Assembly: GCA_964606575.1 (NCBI GenBank)
Contig: CAZSHA010000008.1
Coordinates: 1 to 53,549 of the forward strand
Direction of reading: 5' to 3'
DNA from: RGIG4576 sp964606575
Lineage (GTDB): Bacteria > Bacteroidota > Bacteroidia > Bacteroidales > Muribaculaceae
Length of the DNA: 53,549 nucleotides
Shown here: positions 34,394 through 44,234 of the stretch, piece after piece
How the letters are laid out: each line of letters opens with the position of its first letter
How positions within the stretch are numbered: the stretch's first letter is position 1
Notes under the pieces: generated by a model
Databases searched by the model: none
What the model saw: only the letters and a program-made list of their open reading frames with translations
Told to the model about the DNA's origin: nothing
Position numbers and translations under genes: made by a program

Positions 34394-36844
34394 ATGATTC
34401 ACACATTCTCGAGGCTTATTTTAGCCGTAGCAATCATTGCACTAAGTGCTATATCAGCCTATGCTTCACCGCTTGGCAGAGTTAGAAACGTTAAGACCGA
34501 AAGCGGGTCCGTAGTAGTAACTTCCCAGAATGGAAAGTTGATAATTACCCCATTTAACGAATATATTGTTAAAATATCGGTAATCCCTACTGGTGAAACC
34601 GTTGATGAAAAGCCGTCAAAAAGCGTTGTTCTCAATCCAGAAAAGGTAGATTTCAGTGTAAGTCGTGGGACAGAGGATTTTTCAGTGGTTATTTCTGACG
34701 AAAATGAGGTCGTTATAGACAAAGCCACATCAAGCCTAGCATTCTTGTCACGAGGAAAATTCGTACTTGAAGAAGCCGACGGCATTACCAAGAACGGCAA
34801 AGAGCGTAAAATCTCATTCAAAAGCAAGCCAGAAGAATCGTTTTATGGTTGTGGTGAACGTGGTGTCAGCTACGACTTAAAAGGCGACACTATGATTATG
34901 TTCAACAAGCAAAATTATGCTTATGGACGTGGCGACCGCACTTCACAAATGAATATAACCGTACCGTTCTACATTTCTTCATTGGGTTATGGCGTATACT
35001 TCGATGACTACACTGCATCTAAGCTAATTCTAAAGAATCCTGTAGAATACGTAACCGACAGCCGCACTCCAGTATCATATTACTTCATAGCCTCGCCTAA
35101 GGGTAACATAGCTGGCGTAGTTGAAAACTACACTAAGTTGACTGGCAGACAAGAATTAGCCCCATTTTGGGCTTTAGGCTACATAACATCAAAATACGGC
35201 TATCGCACACAAGCCGAAACAGAAGGCGTCATTGACACGCTCCGCCGTGAAGGTTATCCTGTAGACGGAATAGTGCTAGACCTTTACTGGTACGGTAAAG
35301 AAACCGACATGGGTCGCCTTGAATGGAACAAGGAGCAATGGCCCGACCACAAAGGTATGCTAGCCAAGCTTAAAGCCGACGGTGTGAAGACCGTTATCAT
35401 ATCTCAACCATATATCAACAAGATAGGAGCTATCGACAATTATAACAAGTTCAAAGCCGCAGGTTTCTTGACATTCGACTCAGTAGGAAACACGCACGAC
35501 GTAACCACTTGGGTAGGCGAAGCTGGAATGTTTGACGTGAGCAACCCTAAAACCCGTGAATGGCTTTGGAACAGATATAAAGAACTAACCGACGAAGGCG
35601 TGACAGGATGGTGGGGCGACTTGGGCGAGCCTGAAGTGCATCCGCTCACCATTCGTCACCACAACGGTGAAACGGCTAGCGAATACCATAATATCTATGG
35701 TAACGAGTGGAGCAGAATCATCTATGACGGATTCAAGAAAGAATATCCTAACGTACGCCTTATGACACTCATGCGTGGAGGTACAGCTGGACTACAACGC
35801 TTCTCTGTGTTCCCTTGGAGTACCGATGTTGGTCGCTCTTGGGCTGGTCTTCAAGCACAAGTGCCTATCATGATTAACAGTGCTTTAAGCGGTTTCGGTT
35901 ACATGTCGCACGACGTTGGCGGCTTTGCTGTTGACCCCAACAATCCAGTGAACGAAGAACTCTATGCGCGATGGTTGCAACTCGGCTTATTCACACCTAT
36001 TTTCCGTACACATAGCACAGTGAAGGCAGAACCATATCATTACACCGCACCTGGCTATCAAGAAGCATTCAAAAAAATAGTCAAGGCACGTTATGAGTGG
36101 CTACCTTACAATTACACACTAGCTTATGAGAACGCCATCAGCGGAGCACCATTCGTTCGCCCGTTGAACTTCTACGACACCAAGAAAGACAAAGCCACAG
36201 CTAATATACAAGATGAATACCTATGGGGACGTAATGTGCTAGTAGCTCCCGTTATAGACCCAGGAAAGACTTCACGCAACGTGTATTTCCCTGAAGGCAA
36301 ATGGTATTCTATCGATAATCCTAGCAGAACATTTATTGGCCCTATTTCGGCAGAGTGTGAGGCACCATTACACACAATCCCAGTATTCGCAAAAGCGGGA
36401 GCATTCATTCCTATGGCTGACTATGAAATGCGAAGCACTGAGAAATATGATCCTTCACGCATCTTGATTAAATATTTCACTGGTGCAAGGAAGAGCGAAT
36501 ACACTATGTTTGATGATGACCGCACAAGCACACGCACTATCGAAGACAAGAAATATCAATTAACTAACTTCCTAGCTAGAGAAAATAGCGAATACATCAC
36601 GATTTCGCTAGACTCAAAGGGCTTTGGATACCAAGGCATACCTAGCAGCAGAAACCTAACATTTGAAATTATCGCACTAGAAAAAGCCCCTGCAAAAGTG
36701 GCTTTGGGCGGCAAAGTGTTTGAAGCTGTAGATTCAAAAGATAAGTTAGCTGACGGTACTTACTATTACGATGCGACAAACCAAACGCTATGGGCTAAGT
36801 TCGTTTGGGGTTATAGTCCACGCACTCTGACTGTGACAAAATAA
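34394..36844 (+). CDS. Secreted GH31 alpha-glucosidase
   Basis: 816 aa from MIHTFSRLILAVAIIALSAISAYA, a clear signal peptide; an in-frame ATG 84 nt upstream lies before the promoter -7 box and is rejected. GH31 layout: N-terminal beta-sandwich, then the barrel with 'GIVLDLYWYGKETDMG', the nucleophile Asp in 'WWGDLGEPEVHP' (about residue 408) and the acid/base Asp in 'STDVGRSWAGLQAQ' (about 477), then C-terminal beta-domains. It releases terminal alpha-linked glucose (or xylose) in the periplasm. Together with the branching enzyme nearby it suggests alpha-glucan use and storage. Confidence 0.92.
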   Translation: MIHTFSRLILAVAIIALSAISAYASPLGRVRNVKTESGSVVVTSQNGKLIITPFNEYIVKISVIPTGETVDEKPSKSVVLNPEKVDFSVSRGTEDFSVVISDENEVVIDKATSSLAFLSRGKFVLEEADGITKNGKERKISFKSKPEESFYGCGERGVSYDLKGDTMIMFNKQNYAYGRGDRTSQMNITVPFYISSLGYGVYFDDYTASKLILKNPVEYVTDSRTPVSYYFIASPKGNIAGVVENYTKLTGRQELAPFWALGYITSKYGYRTQAETEGVIDTLRREGYPVDGIVLDLYWYGKETDMGRLEWNKEQWPDHKGMLAKLKADGVKTVIISQPYINKIGAIDNYNKFKAAGFLTFDSVGNTHDVTTWVGEAGMFDVSNPKTREWLWNRYKELTDEGVTGWWGDLGEPEVHPLTIRHHNGETASEYHNIYGNEWSRIIYDGFKKEYPNVRLMTLMRGGTAGLQRFSVFPWSTDVGRSWAGLQAQVPIMINSALSGFGYMSHDVGGFAVDPNNPVNEELYARWLQLGLFTPIFRTHSTVKAEPYHYTAPGYQEAFKKIVKARYEWLPYNYTLAYENAISGAPFVRPLNFYDTKKDKATANIQDEYLWGRNVLVAPVIDPGKTSRNVYFPEGKWYSIDNPSRTFIGPISAECEAPLHTIPVFAKAGAFIPMADYEMRSTEKYDPSRILIKYFTGARKSEYTMFDDDRTSTRTIEDKKYQLTNFLARENSEYITISLDSKGFGYQGIPSSRNLTFEIIALEKAPAKVALGGKVFEAVDSKDKLADGTYYYDATNQTLWAKFVWGYSPRTLTVTK

Positions 36845-36865
36845 ACTATATTCAAATAGATAAAC

Positions 36866-36904
36866 AAAGAAGGAACTGCAACAAACACAGTTCCTTCTTT
36901 TTTT
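36866..36904. terminator. Bidirectional terminator
   Basis: 13-bp stem AAAGAAGGAACTG / CAGTTCCTTCTTT with a 9-nt loop, T-run on the plus strand and matching A-run on the left, between the convergent GH31 and outer-membrane protein genes. Confidence 0.85.
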
Positions 36905-36930
36905 ATCCACGTATTTATTGCCATAAGGAA

Positions 36931-39033
36931 TCATCCCTTTCCAGCAGCTCTCACCGATTCAGTTCCGCTAGCGTTATTCAAGCGCTTTTGTCCTCCGTTA
37001 TGCTTACGTCCCCATTTAATATCCCACGAAACAGTTAACGTAACCATGCGTTCAGCAGCATTATAATGAGTAGTACGCTTATAACCAGCGTATTGATTAC
37101 GGTTTTCAGAATCACGCTTATAATCATTAGTGAATGGACTCAATGCAATAACGCCAAAATTGAAATTCTTATATCTGTGAGTTAAACCTATCATGTGCAT
37201 TCGCTCTCCGCCGCTCAACGATTCTCCCCAAAAAGAATTGCGTGAGGTTTGCAACCCTAGCACAAGATTCCAATTCCAATGAGAAATCTCCATTTGACCA
37301 TTGAAATACCAGTTATTATAAGTGTGAGAATAGTCATTTCCATGCATGATATAGCGACGGAAACCAGTATTCAGCGACAGCGATACCCAATTTTTGATAT
37401 TGTTCAAACGCATTGTCATTTCAGTGCGTAAAATATGAGCGTTTTTATGGTTGGCATAACTGCTGACGATATTATCATTGCCCCAATATTTATATTCCAT
37501 AATAGGATTGTGAGCATAACGGTAATCACCCGACAAGCTGTAATATAACATGCCTTTCATGTATTCATACCGCAAAACCGTATTATAGGTAGTATACGTC
37601 TTCAATCCTGAGTTTCCCACACTAACTTGGTTGTTGTCGATATTTTGCTCAACACTTGTCAATTGAGATATACTTGGGGTATTGCCATAGCTGTTGAAAC
37701 TCAAACGGAGCGTGTTACGGTCGTTCACCTTATAGCGCAAGCTCAATTTAGGACGATACACCCAATTTGACGTTTTCCTCTCCCCTACTGCATTGTTATG
37801 ATAATAAGAAGCACCCAAACCCACGGTCATGTCAAGTTTATTACTAAGACGTTGCCACAATTCAGCAAACATATAAGTATTACTCTTACGCAGACGGCTA
37901 ATCAAATCATATTCCAGATAATCACTCTTGCTCCATGATTGGGAATGATTAACACCAGCCGTGAAACGATGATTTTTTCCAATTTTCTCATACACAGCCT
38001 CACCCACTAGGCTATAAGATCTGCTGTCGATGCGTGTAGCAATATCACTGGATAGTGCATCGCTAATCACACCATCTAATATTGGTGACTCCGTATAAAA
38101 ACGCTCTGTATTGGTCTTTTTATAATTGCCTACCACATTAAGCATCAGCAATTGCCCCTCACCTAGATTACGTTGATAATACAAGTCTAGACCCGGATAT
38201 ACGCTCTTTGCGGCATTCAAATCATGCATTTTAAACTTAGTTTGAGTATCTTGATTCTCTAAGACACCTATATAATCTTCATGGCTAAGATTTTCATAAC
38301 CAAGGTTTAAAGACGCATAAAACATCTGCTTATCAGTGTCGTTATAGCTGTAGCTAAAAGAGTTCCATAGTTCGTACATTTCAGCATCAGCAGGCTCTCC
38401 TGTTTCAATACGCAGAAATTTCGAACCGTCTTTACGTGTATAAAATTCAGTATTGTCACGCCATTGTCCCAAATCCCATTGAGCCCCTGCATTGGTGTTG
38501 AATGAGAACTCCGATTTTTTATTATTCAGTTTCAAATAGCCATTATGCCTTTGCCATCCCTTATTAACACTCGGCATAAGTCTAAGCCCTGCTCTACCGC
38601 CCGATGTTGGATTCTTAATAATGTAATCAATAACTACCTCAGCATCGCCAAACCTCAACGATGGATTATCGTGAAACTCCACACGCATCACATTCTCAGG
38701 ATTTATCGAAGCTAGTTCTTTCACATCGACCGATCGCCCATTCACACGCAGGCTGATCTTACCGTCTGATATTAGTTTTATAGTTTGGTCTACTGGATTC
38801 ACCAAAACGCCAGGAAGGTTAAGTTTTGAAACCAAATCTATACCGTTAGACGACGATTTTATCTGCTGAGCCGAAGGTATCATCAATTTGCGATCAGCCT
38901 TGTTTATTATAGGGGCGGCTTTCACCACCAATTCATTCAATTGAACATCTTGTTGCAACGTATCAACTGGAGTATTAGCGCTCACGCCAGTCACTACAGA
39001 AAGGCATAGAGCTATTATAAGCATCTTTTTCAT
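36931..39033 (-). CDS. Outer-membrane beta-barrel protein, TonB-receptor-like
   Basis: 700 aa with signal peptide (MKKMLIIALCLSVVTGVSA). The N-terminus carries a plug-like region ('LNELVVKAAPIINKADRKLMIPSAQQIKSSSNGIDLVSKLNLPGV', 'ISLRVNGRSVDVKEL') and the remainder is a long barrel of alternating aromatic strands (for example 'FSYSYNDTDKQMFYASLNLGYE'). No carboxypeptidase-like domain precedes the plug. It matches the outer membrane beta-barrel family of Bacteroidota; substrate unknown. Divergent from the T9SS glycosidase, with shared regulatory DNA (39174-39254). Confidence 0.85.
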   Translation of the reverse strand: MKKMLIIALCLSVVTGVSANTPVDTLQQDVQLNELVVKAAPIINKADRKLMIPSAQQIKSSSNGIDLVSKLNLPGVLVNPVDQTIKLISDGKISLRVNGRSVDVKELASINPENVMRVEFHDNPSLRFGDAEVVIDYIIKNPTSGGRAGLRLMPSVNKGWQRHNGYLKLNNKKSEFSFNTNAGAQWDLGQWRDNTEFYTRKDGSKFLRIETGEPADAEMYELWNSFSYSYNDTDKQMFYASLNLGYENLSHEDYIGVLENQDTQTKFKMHDLNAAKSVYPGLDLYYQRNLGEGQLLMLNVVGNYKKTNTERFYTESPILDGVISDALSSDIATRIDSRSYSLVGEAVYEKIGKNHRFTAGVNHSQSWSKSDYLEYDLISRLRKSNTYMFAELWQRLSNKLDMTVGLGASYYHNNAVGERKTSNWVYRPKLSLRYKVNDRNTLRLSFNSYGNTPSISQLTSVEQNIDNNQVSVGNSGLKTYTTYNTVLRYEYMKGMLYYSLSGDYRYAHNPIMEYKYWGNDNIVSSYANHKNAHILRTEMTMRLNNIKNWVSLSLNTGFRRYIMHGNDYSHTYNNWYFNGQMEISHWNWNLVLGLQTSRNSFWGESLSGGERMHMIGLTHRYKNFNFGVIALSPFTNDYKRDSENRNQYAGYKRTTHYNAAERMVTLTVSWDIKWGRKHNGGQKRLNNASGTESVRAAGKG

Positions 39034-39173
39034 TTTAAGAAATTATTTGTTTCACAATATGGATTCTTTATCACCCCGCGGCTGGTTTTAAGCATCCATT
39101 TACGCATTAGACGTAAGTTGTCGTCAAAACGGTTGCACTCTGTCTCATTTTTTCTTGACAATCTAATGCTGTA

Positions 39174-39254
39174 CAAAGGTAGGTACACATAGATTTGAAG
39201 GAAACACCCAAATGGGTATTAATAACCATTTCACTTACTTTCACCCATTTGGGT
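39174..39254. promoter_or_regulatory. Regulatory region: -7 box plus two inverted ACCCAAATGGGT sites
   Basis: Minus-strand -7 TACCTTTG (39174-39181) for the beta-barrel gene. ACCCAAATGGGT at 39206-39217 and its reverse complement at 39243-39254 are separated by 25 bp; each is itself nearly palindromic. This looks like a two-site operator for a dimeric regulator between divergent genes. The rest of 39034-39426 has a 25-codon ORF ending on the beta-barrel ATG but nothing else clear. Confidence 0.6.
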
Positions 39255-39426
39255 AATCACCAACATTCATACAAAACAGAGCTTTTTTATCTAAACTTAT
39301 TATGACTATTGAGATTTTTATTTAATTTTACAACAGATTTTCAAAACATTACATAGCAATTTTATGCTAAGCTTACCCATTGTATATGAATACACAAAAA
39401 ATTAACAATAACTAAACCTTTACACA

Positions 39427-41841
39427 ATGAAAAAAATTACACTTTTTCTGCTATCTGCCGTCCTAGCTTTAACAGCATCGGCTTCAGCAAAATGGACTCT
39501 GCAAGGAAATTCCTATACGGTAGACACCTTGTTCCATGCCAATATTGGTCCGGGCACTTCACAAACTTCATTATTAGTTACTGGCGCTTACAAATTGAGA
39601 GTATTCTACACTACGACCGATTTGACCAATCCATACGTAGAGATGCGTAGCATTAAGGCTGGGAACAAACTAGCTGCCGTAGCCACTGTTACCTCAATGG
39701 CAAAGTCGAAAGATAAAGAGGGGGCTAGATATTTTGCTGGCGTAAATGCCGACTTTTTCGGCAACTCGCAACCAATAGGCACAACCGTAGTAGATAGAGA
39801 AGTATACTATACTATAGACAATGGTTGGAATCAATGGGCTATTGATGCCAATAATGTTCCTTTCATTGGTACTATTACCCTTAGCGGGAAAGTAACCAAA
39901 GACGATGTGTCAAATCCTATAACCGCTTTTAACGTAGGACGTGGCGAGAATCACATGATTATCTATACTCCTAAATTCGGCAGCAACACTAAAACCAACC
40001 AATACGGAACAGAAGCAATCTTAACCCCTGTTGATAAGCCGTTACTGGTAGGAGAAACCGTTAAAATGAAAGTGACAGGAACACCGTCTTCTACAGGCTC
40101 TTTAGCAATACCTGCAGGCTCATACGTGCTTTCCGGTCACGGCACATCACGAGAGTTTGTTGCAGCTCTTGCCGATGGCGATGAAATCGAAGTCACCGTG
40201 AACTTCAAGAAAGAGGACGGAACTGAATTTGCACCGACACAAGTTTCTGGCGGTCTGCCAATCATCCTATCGGACGGAAAAGTTACCGATACACAAGGAG
40301 CTATCGACCATTTGACTGCTTTGAATCCTCGCACAGCGATAGGACAAGACGCTACTAAGACTAAACTTGTGATGCTTGTTGTAGACGGTCGTTCTACCAT
40401 ATCACAAGGTTGCGTTTCTAGAGTTTTGGCTGATATAATGCGTGAAGTGGGATGTACCGAAGCCCTAAACTTCGACGGTGGCGGTTCTTCAATACTATAT
40501 ACTAGAGATTTAGGTACACGCAATGTGCCTAGCGAAGGAACAGAGCGTGCTGTTACAAATGCTGTTTTCGCAGTAGCAACATCACCTACAGACAACAACA
40601 TCGCTTCTATCGAGTTTGCAATGGCTTCCAAGGATCTACCTCAACACAGCTACTTCAAGCCTACAATCTTCGGATTCAACAAGTACGGTTCACTTGTATC
40701 AACAGATTTGAAAGGTTTCACCCTTTCATGCGACGAAGAGCTAGGTACAGTATCGGAAGACGGAACAACATTGTTAATTAGCGGAACAGGATGCCATAAT
40801 CTAACGGCAAAATATGGCGACTTAACAGTAACAGTTCCGATATCGGTAACAACATCTACAAATTGCCGATATAAAAGTGTTACAACCGACTCTTTTAACG
40901 ACTATAAAGTTGACTTATACGCAAATTACGGTGACCAAGAATTATCTCTTAACAACAAAGCCTTCACTTGGTCGAGCGATGACACATCAATAGCAACCGT
41001 AAACGAAGACGGTATAATACATGGAGTGAAAAACGGGAAAACAACCATACACGGGTCTTTTGAAGGAACAACCTATGATATTGAAGTAAACGTTGAAATT
41101 CCGACTTCAAGATACCAAGCTATTGACCCGAACCTTGATCCAAACTCTTGGACATTCTCTACATCTTCTATGGAAAACGCTAGTTTCAATAGTTTCGGTG
41201 ACTCTGGTATGGCGTTTGACTATACAGCAACTAGTTCTAGGCGATTATATTTCGATTTAGCTAAAGACATCAAGCTATGGAGTATGCCCGATTCTATCTT
41301 ATTTGAAGTAAACACTAAAGATGAAACTTTAAACACTATCTACATCAATTTGACTAACAAAAATAACGAAGTATACGAATATAAATATACCGTTCCTAAC
41401 ACAACAGCAAATGCTACAAACAAGCTGCTTGTTCCCATGAACGACATTTTTGATAAAACAAACGCTTCGCTATACCCTATCACATTCAATAGCATGCGAA
41501 TATTGATGCTTGACCAACCTAACACCACACATAGGTTGGAAATTGCAAAATTTGCGACTGTTTATTCTGCCATTCCTGCCGATGCTAGCGGTATCAGCGA
41601 GGTTACAGCAAATGAAACTAACGAAGCATTGATACTTTCACCGAATCCTGTAGAATCAGGTGAAAGCGTTTCTTTGAACGTCGACAGCCCGGTTGACTTT
41701 GTGATCTCCGGCATCAACGGTTCTACCGTAGCCAAGGGCAACGGAAGCACAATCGAGACAAGCGGAATGAAGTCTGGTGTATATATCGTGACAATAATAA
41801 AGAACAGTAATGCAATTGCAGGCAAATTGGTAATCAAATAA
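39427..41841 (+). CDS. Secreted phosphodiester glycosidase (NAGPA-like) with T9SS tail
   Basis: 804 aa. Signal peptide (MKKITLFLLSAVLALTASASA); then a NAGPA-type domain with 'FAGVNADFFGN', 'LNPRTAIGQDATKTKLVMLVVDGR' and the signature 'CTEALNFDGGGSS' (about residue 345-355). An Ig-like repeat ('FTWSSDDTSIATVNEDGIIHGVKNGKTTI') and a beta-sandwich follow. The C-terminus 'LSPNPVESGESVSLNV...GVYIVTIIKN..AGKLVIK' is a type A T9SS sorting domain. Cleavage of phosphodiester-linked sugars at the cell surface is inferred from the family. Confidence 0.88.
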   Translation: MKKITLFLLSAVLALTASASAKWTLQGNSYTVDTLFHANIGPGTSQTSLLVTGAYKLRVFYTTTDLTNPYVEMRSIKAGNKLAAVATVTSMAKSKDKEGARYFAGVNADFFGNSQPIGTTVVDREVYYTIDNGWNQWAIDANNVPFIGTITLSGKVTKDDVSNPITAFNVGRGENHMIIYTPKFGSNTKTNQYGTEAILTPVDKPLLVGETVKMKVTGTPSSTGSLAIPAGSYVLSGHGTSREFVAALADGDEIEVTVNFKKEDGTEFAPTQVSGGLPIILSDGKVTDTQGAIDHLTALNPRTAIGQDATKTKLVMLVVDGRSTISQGCVSRVLADIMREVGCTEALNFDGGGSSILYTRDLGTRNVPSEGTERAVTNAVFAVATSPTDNNIASIEFAMASKDLPQHSYFKPTIFGFNKYGSLVSTDLKGFTLSCDEELGTVSEDGTTLLISGTGCHNLTAKYGDLTVTVPISVTTSTNCRYKSVTTDSFNDYKVDLYANYGDQELSLNNKAFTWSSDDTSIATVNEDGIIHGVKNGKTTIHGSFEGTTYDIEVNVEIPTSRYQAIDPNLDPNSWTFSTSSMENASFNSFGDSGMAFDYTATSSRRLYFDLAKDIKLWSMPDSILFEVNTKDETLNTIYINLTNKNNEVYEYKYTVPNTTANATNKLLVPMNDIFDKTNASLYPITFNSMRILMLDQPNTTHRLEIAKFATVYSAIPADASGISEVTANETNEALILSPNPVESGESVSLNVDSPVDFVISGINGSTVAKGNGSTIETSGMKSGVYIVTIIKNSNAIAGKLVIK

Positions 41842-41866
41842 CGATGATTGCAACCCTTTATATGCA

Positions 41867-41897
41867 AAAGAAGCTAGAGCATCCCTCTAGCTTCTTT
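41867..41897. terminator. Terminator after the T9SS glycosidase
   Basis: 10-bp perfect stem GAAGCTAGAG / CTCTAGCTTC followed by TTTATTTTT on the plus strand. Confidence 0.85.
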
Positions 41898-42045
41898 ATT
41901 TTTAGGAAAAGTTTTAAACAGTTTCTTAAAACATTTCACAAAATAAAAATTGGGATTGTGAGTAAATATCCATATATTTGCTAATTATAAATCGTATACG
42001 TAATTTACGTGCCTTTCTCAGGCACACACATACAAAAGTAGATAT

Positions 42046-44121
42046 ATGAAAAGAAAACTTCAGATTTTGAAAAACGATCCTTGGCTAGAACCTTTCCGCA
42101 CAGCCATTGAGGGTCGCCATGAAGACGCATTGCGTAAAGAGCAAGAACTAACCGGCGGCAATAGCTCTTTAAGCGATTTCGCCAATGGTCACCACTTCTT
42201 CGGTCTACACCGTGACAATAACGGCTGGATTTTCCGTGAATGGGCACCTAACGCAACAAAAATTTATCTCATAGGAACATTTAACGGCTGGAACGAACAC
42301 GAAGACTATAGCTTAAACCGACTAGACAACGGGATATGGGAAATCGTGCTGCCTCTAGACGCAATACGACATGGTGATATATATAAATTGCACGTTTACT
42401 GGGAAGGCGGGGATGGAGAACGCATACCATCATACGCAACACGTGTAGTACAAGATGAAAAGTCTTATATATTCTCAGCTCAAGTGTGGTCGCCTGAAAC
42501 TCCATATCAATTTACCGATAACAGTTTCAAGCCAAACACTGCTCCACTCCTAATATACGAATGTCATATAGGAATGGGACAGAACAAGGAAGAAGTAGGC
42601 ACATACAACGAATTTCGTGAAAATGTGCTGCCTCGCATAAAAGCCGACGGATATAACGCCATTCAGATTATGGCAATACAAGAACACCCCTATTACGGTT
42701 CTTTCGGCTACCACGTATCCAGTTTCTTTGCCGCATCCAGCAGGTTCGGTACACCCGATGAACTGAAACAGCTTATCGACACCGCACATAGTATGGGTAT
42801 CAGCGTGATTATGGATATAGTCCACTCGCATGCGGTAAAGAACGAAGTTGAAGGACTCGGACGTTTCGATGGAAGCCACAACCAATATTTCTATGGTGAC
42901 GACCGCCGAGAGCATCCGGCTTGGGACTCGTTATGCTTCGACTATGGTAAAAATGAAGTACTGCATTTCCTATTGTCAAATTGTAAATTCTGGCTCGAAG
43001 AATACCATTTCGACGGTTTCCGATTCGACGGTGTGACCTCTATGCTATACTATAACCACGGTCTAGGTCAGGCATTTGGCGGATATGAAGATTATTTCAA
43101 CGGAGGTCAAGACACCAACGCTATAACTTATCTCACACTCGCCAATAAGCTGATTCACCAAATAAACCCATCAGCAATAACCATAGCAGAGGAAATGAGC
43201 GGTATGCCTGGGCTTGCCACTAAGTTTGAATGGGGCGGAATGGGATTTGATTACCGAATGGCTATGGGAATCCCTGACTATTGGATTAAGACTATTAAAG
43301 AGAAAAAAGACGAGGATTGGCATCCAACTTCTATATTTTGGGAATTAACCAACCGCCGTGCCGACGAAAAGACAATCAGTTATGCTGAAAGTCATGACCA
43401 AGCACTTGTGGGCGACAAGACATTAATATTCCTTCTTATCGATAGTGATATGTATTGGCACATGATGAGCGACGACAACAATATGAATGTCGACCGTGGT
43501 ATCTCCTTGCACAAGATGATAAGACTTGTCACATGTTCTACTATCAACGGAGGTTATCTCAACTTTATGGGTAACGAGTTCGGTCATCCAGAGTGGATAG
43601 ACTTTCCACGCGAAGGCAACGGCTGGTCTTATAAATATGCCCGCCGCCAATGGGACTTGGTTGACCGAGAAGACCTAAAATACCGCTTCCTTAACGCATT
43701 CGACAACTCGATGATTAAACTAATAGGCGGCAAACGTAATTTCCAAAATTTGCCGGTCGAGAAGTTATGGGAGAAGGACGATGACCAAGTATTGGCTTTC
43801 AAGCGTGGCGATTTAGTTTTCGTCTTCAACTTTAATCCTATGAAGTCGTTCACCGATTATGGCATACTAGCTCCTGAAGGCGAATACTCTGGCGTAATGA
43901 ATTCAGACTCTCCTGAATTTGGTGGACACGGAAATATCAACGACGATGTAAAGCATTTCACACAACATGACGAGCTATACAGCAAATACGGAGTCAGCTG
44001 GTTGAAATTATACTTGCCAGCAAGAACAGCCCAAGTGCTTCGCTTGAAAAAAAGCCGTAAGCCGGCAAAGCCTAAAAAAGAAACATCAAAGAAAACAAAA
44101 ACTAGCGTAAAGAAGAAATAA
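42046..44121 (+). CDS. glgB: 1,4-alpha-glucan branching enzyme (GH13)
   Basis: 691 aa. An N-terminal CBM48-type domain ('WIFREWAPNATKIYLIGTFNGWNEHEDYSL') precedes the GH13 barrel. Catalytic features are 'FDGFRFDGVTSMLY' (nucleophile Asp, about 325), 'TIAEEMSGMPG' (acid/base Glu, about 382) and 'ISYAESHDQALVGDK' (Asp, about 449). The sequence resembles the GH13_8 (eukaryote-like) branching enzymes found in Bacteroidota. The last 25 residues are a Lys-rich tail. It creates alpha-1,6 branches in glycogen. No signal peptide, cytoplasmic. Confidence 0.93.
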   Translation: MKRKLQILKNDPWLEPFRTAIEGRHEDALRKEQELTGGNSSLSDFANGHHFFGLHRDNNGWIFREWAPNATKIYLIGTFNGWNEHEDYSLNRLDNGIWEIVLPLDAIRHGDIYKLHVYWEGGDGERIPSYATRVVQDEKSYIFSAQVWSPETPYQFTDNSFKPNTAPLLIYECHIGMGQNKEEVGTYNEFRENVLPRIKADGYNAIQIMAIQEHPYYGSFGYHVSSFFAASSRFGTPDELKQLIDTAHSMGISVIMDIVHSHAVKNEVEGLGRFDGSHNQYFYGDDRREHPAWDSLCFDYGKNEVLHFLLSNCKFWLEEYHFDGFRFDGVTSMLYYNHGLGQAFGGYEDYFNGGQDTNAITYLTLANKLIHQINPSAITIAEEMSGMPGLATKFEWGGMGFDYRMAMGIPDYWIKTIKEKKDEDWHPTSIFWELTNRRADEKTISYAESHDQALVGDKTLIFLLIDSDMYWHMMSDDNNMNVDRGISLHKMIRLVTCSTINGGYLNFMGNEFGHPEWIDFPREGNGWSYKYARRQWDLVDREDLKYRFLNAFDNSMIKLIGGKRNFQNLPVEKLWEKDDDQVLAFKRGDLVFVFNFNPMKSFTDYGILAPEGEYSGVMNSDSPEFGGHGNINDDVKHFTQHDELYSKYGVSWLKLYLPARTAQVLRLKKSRKPAKPKKETSKKTKTSVKKK

Positions 44122-44155
44122 CGGAACCATCAATTCCTGTTATATTCAAAAATAA

Positions 44156-44187
44156 GATAGGCTACCTAATTCGTTAAGTAGCCTATC
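44156..44187. terminator. Terminator after glgB
   Basis: 10-bp stem GATAGGCTAC / GTAGCCTATC with 12-nt loop followed by TGTTTTATTT on the plus strand. Confidence 0.8.
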
Positions 44188-44204
44188 TGTTTTATTTGCA
44201 AATC

Positions 44205-44232
44205 ACATTTGGGGAACATATTCCCCAAATGT
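44205..44232 (-). terminator. Perfect 12-bp inverted repeat after the 1536-aa gene
   Basis: ACATTTGGGGAA / TTCCCCAAATGT with a 4-nt loop, 2 bp past the TAA of the leftward gene. No U-run directly after it, so it may be a transcript-end stabiliser as much as a terminator. Confidence 0.6.
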
Positions 44233-44234
44233 TC

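Noticed and set aside
39034..39120. 25-codon leader ORF before the outer-membrane barrel gene
   Set aside because: It overlaps the barrel ATG and could be a leader peptide, but it is too short and unconserved in appearance to call.
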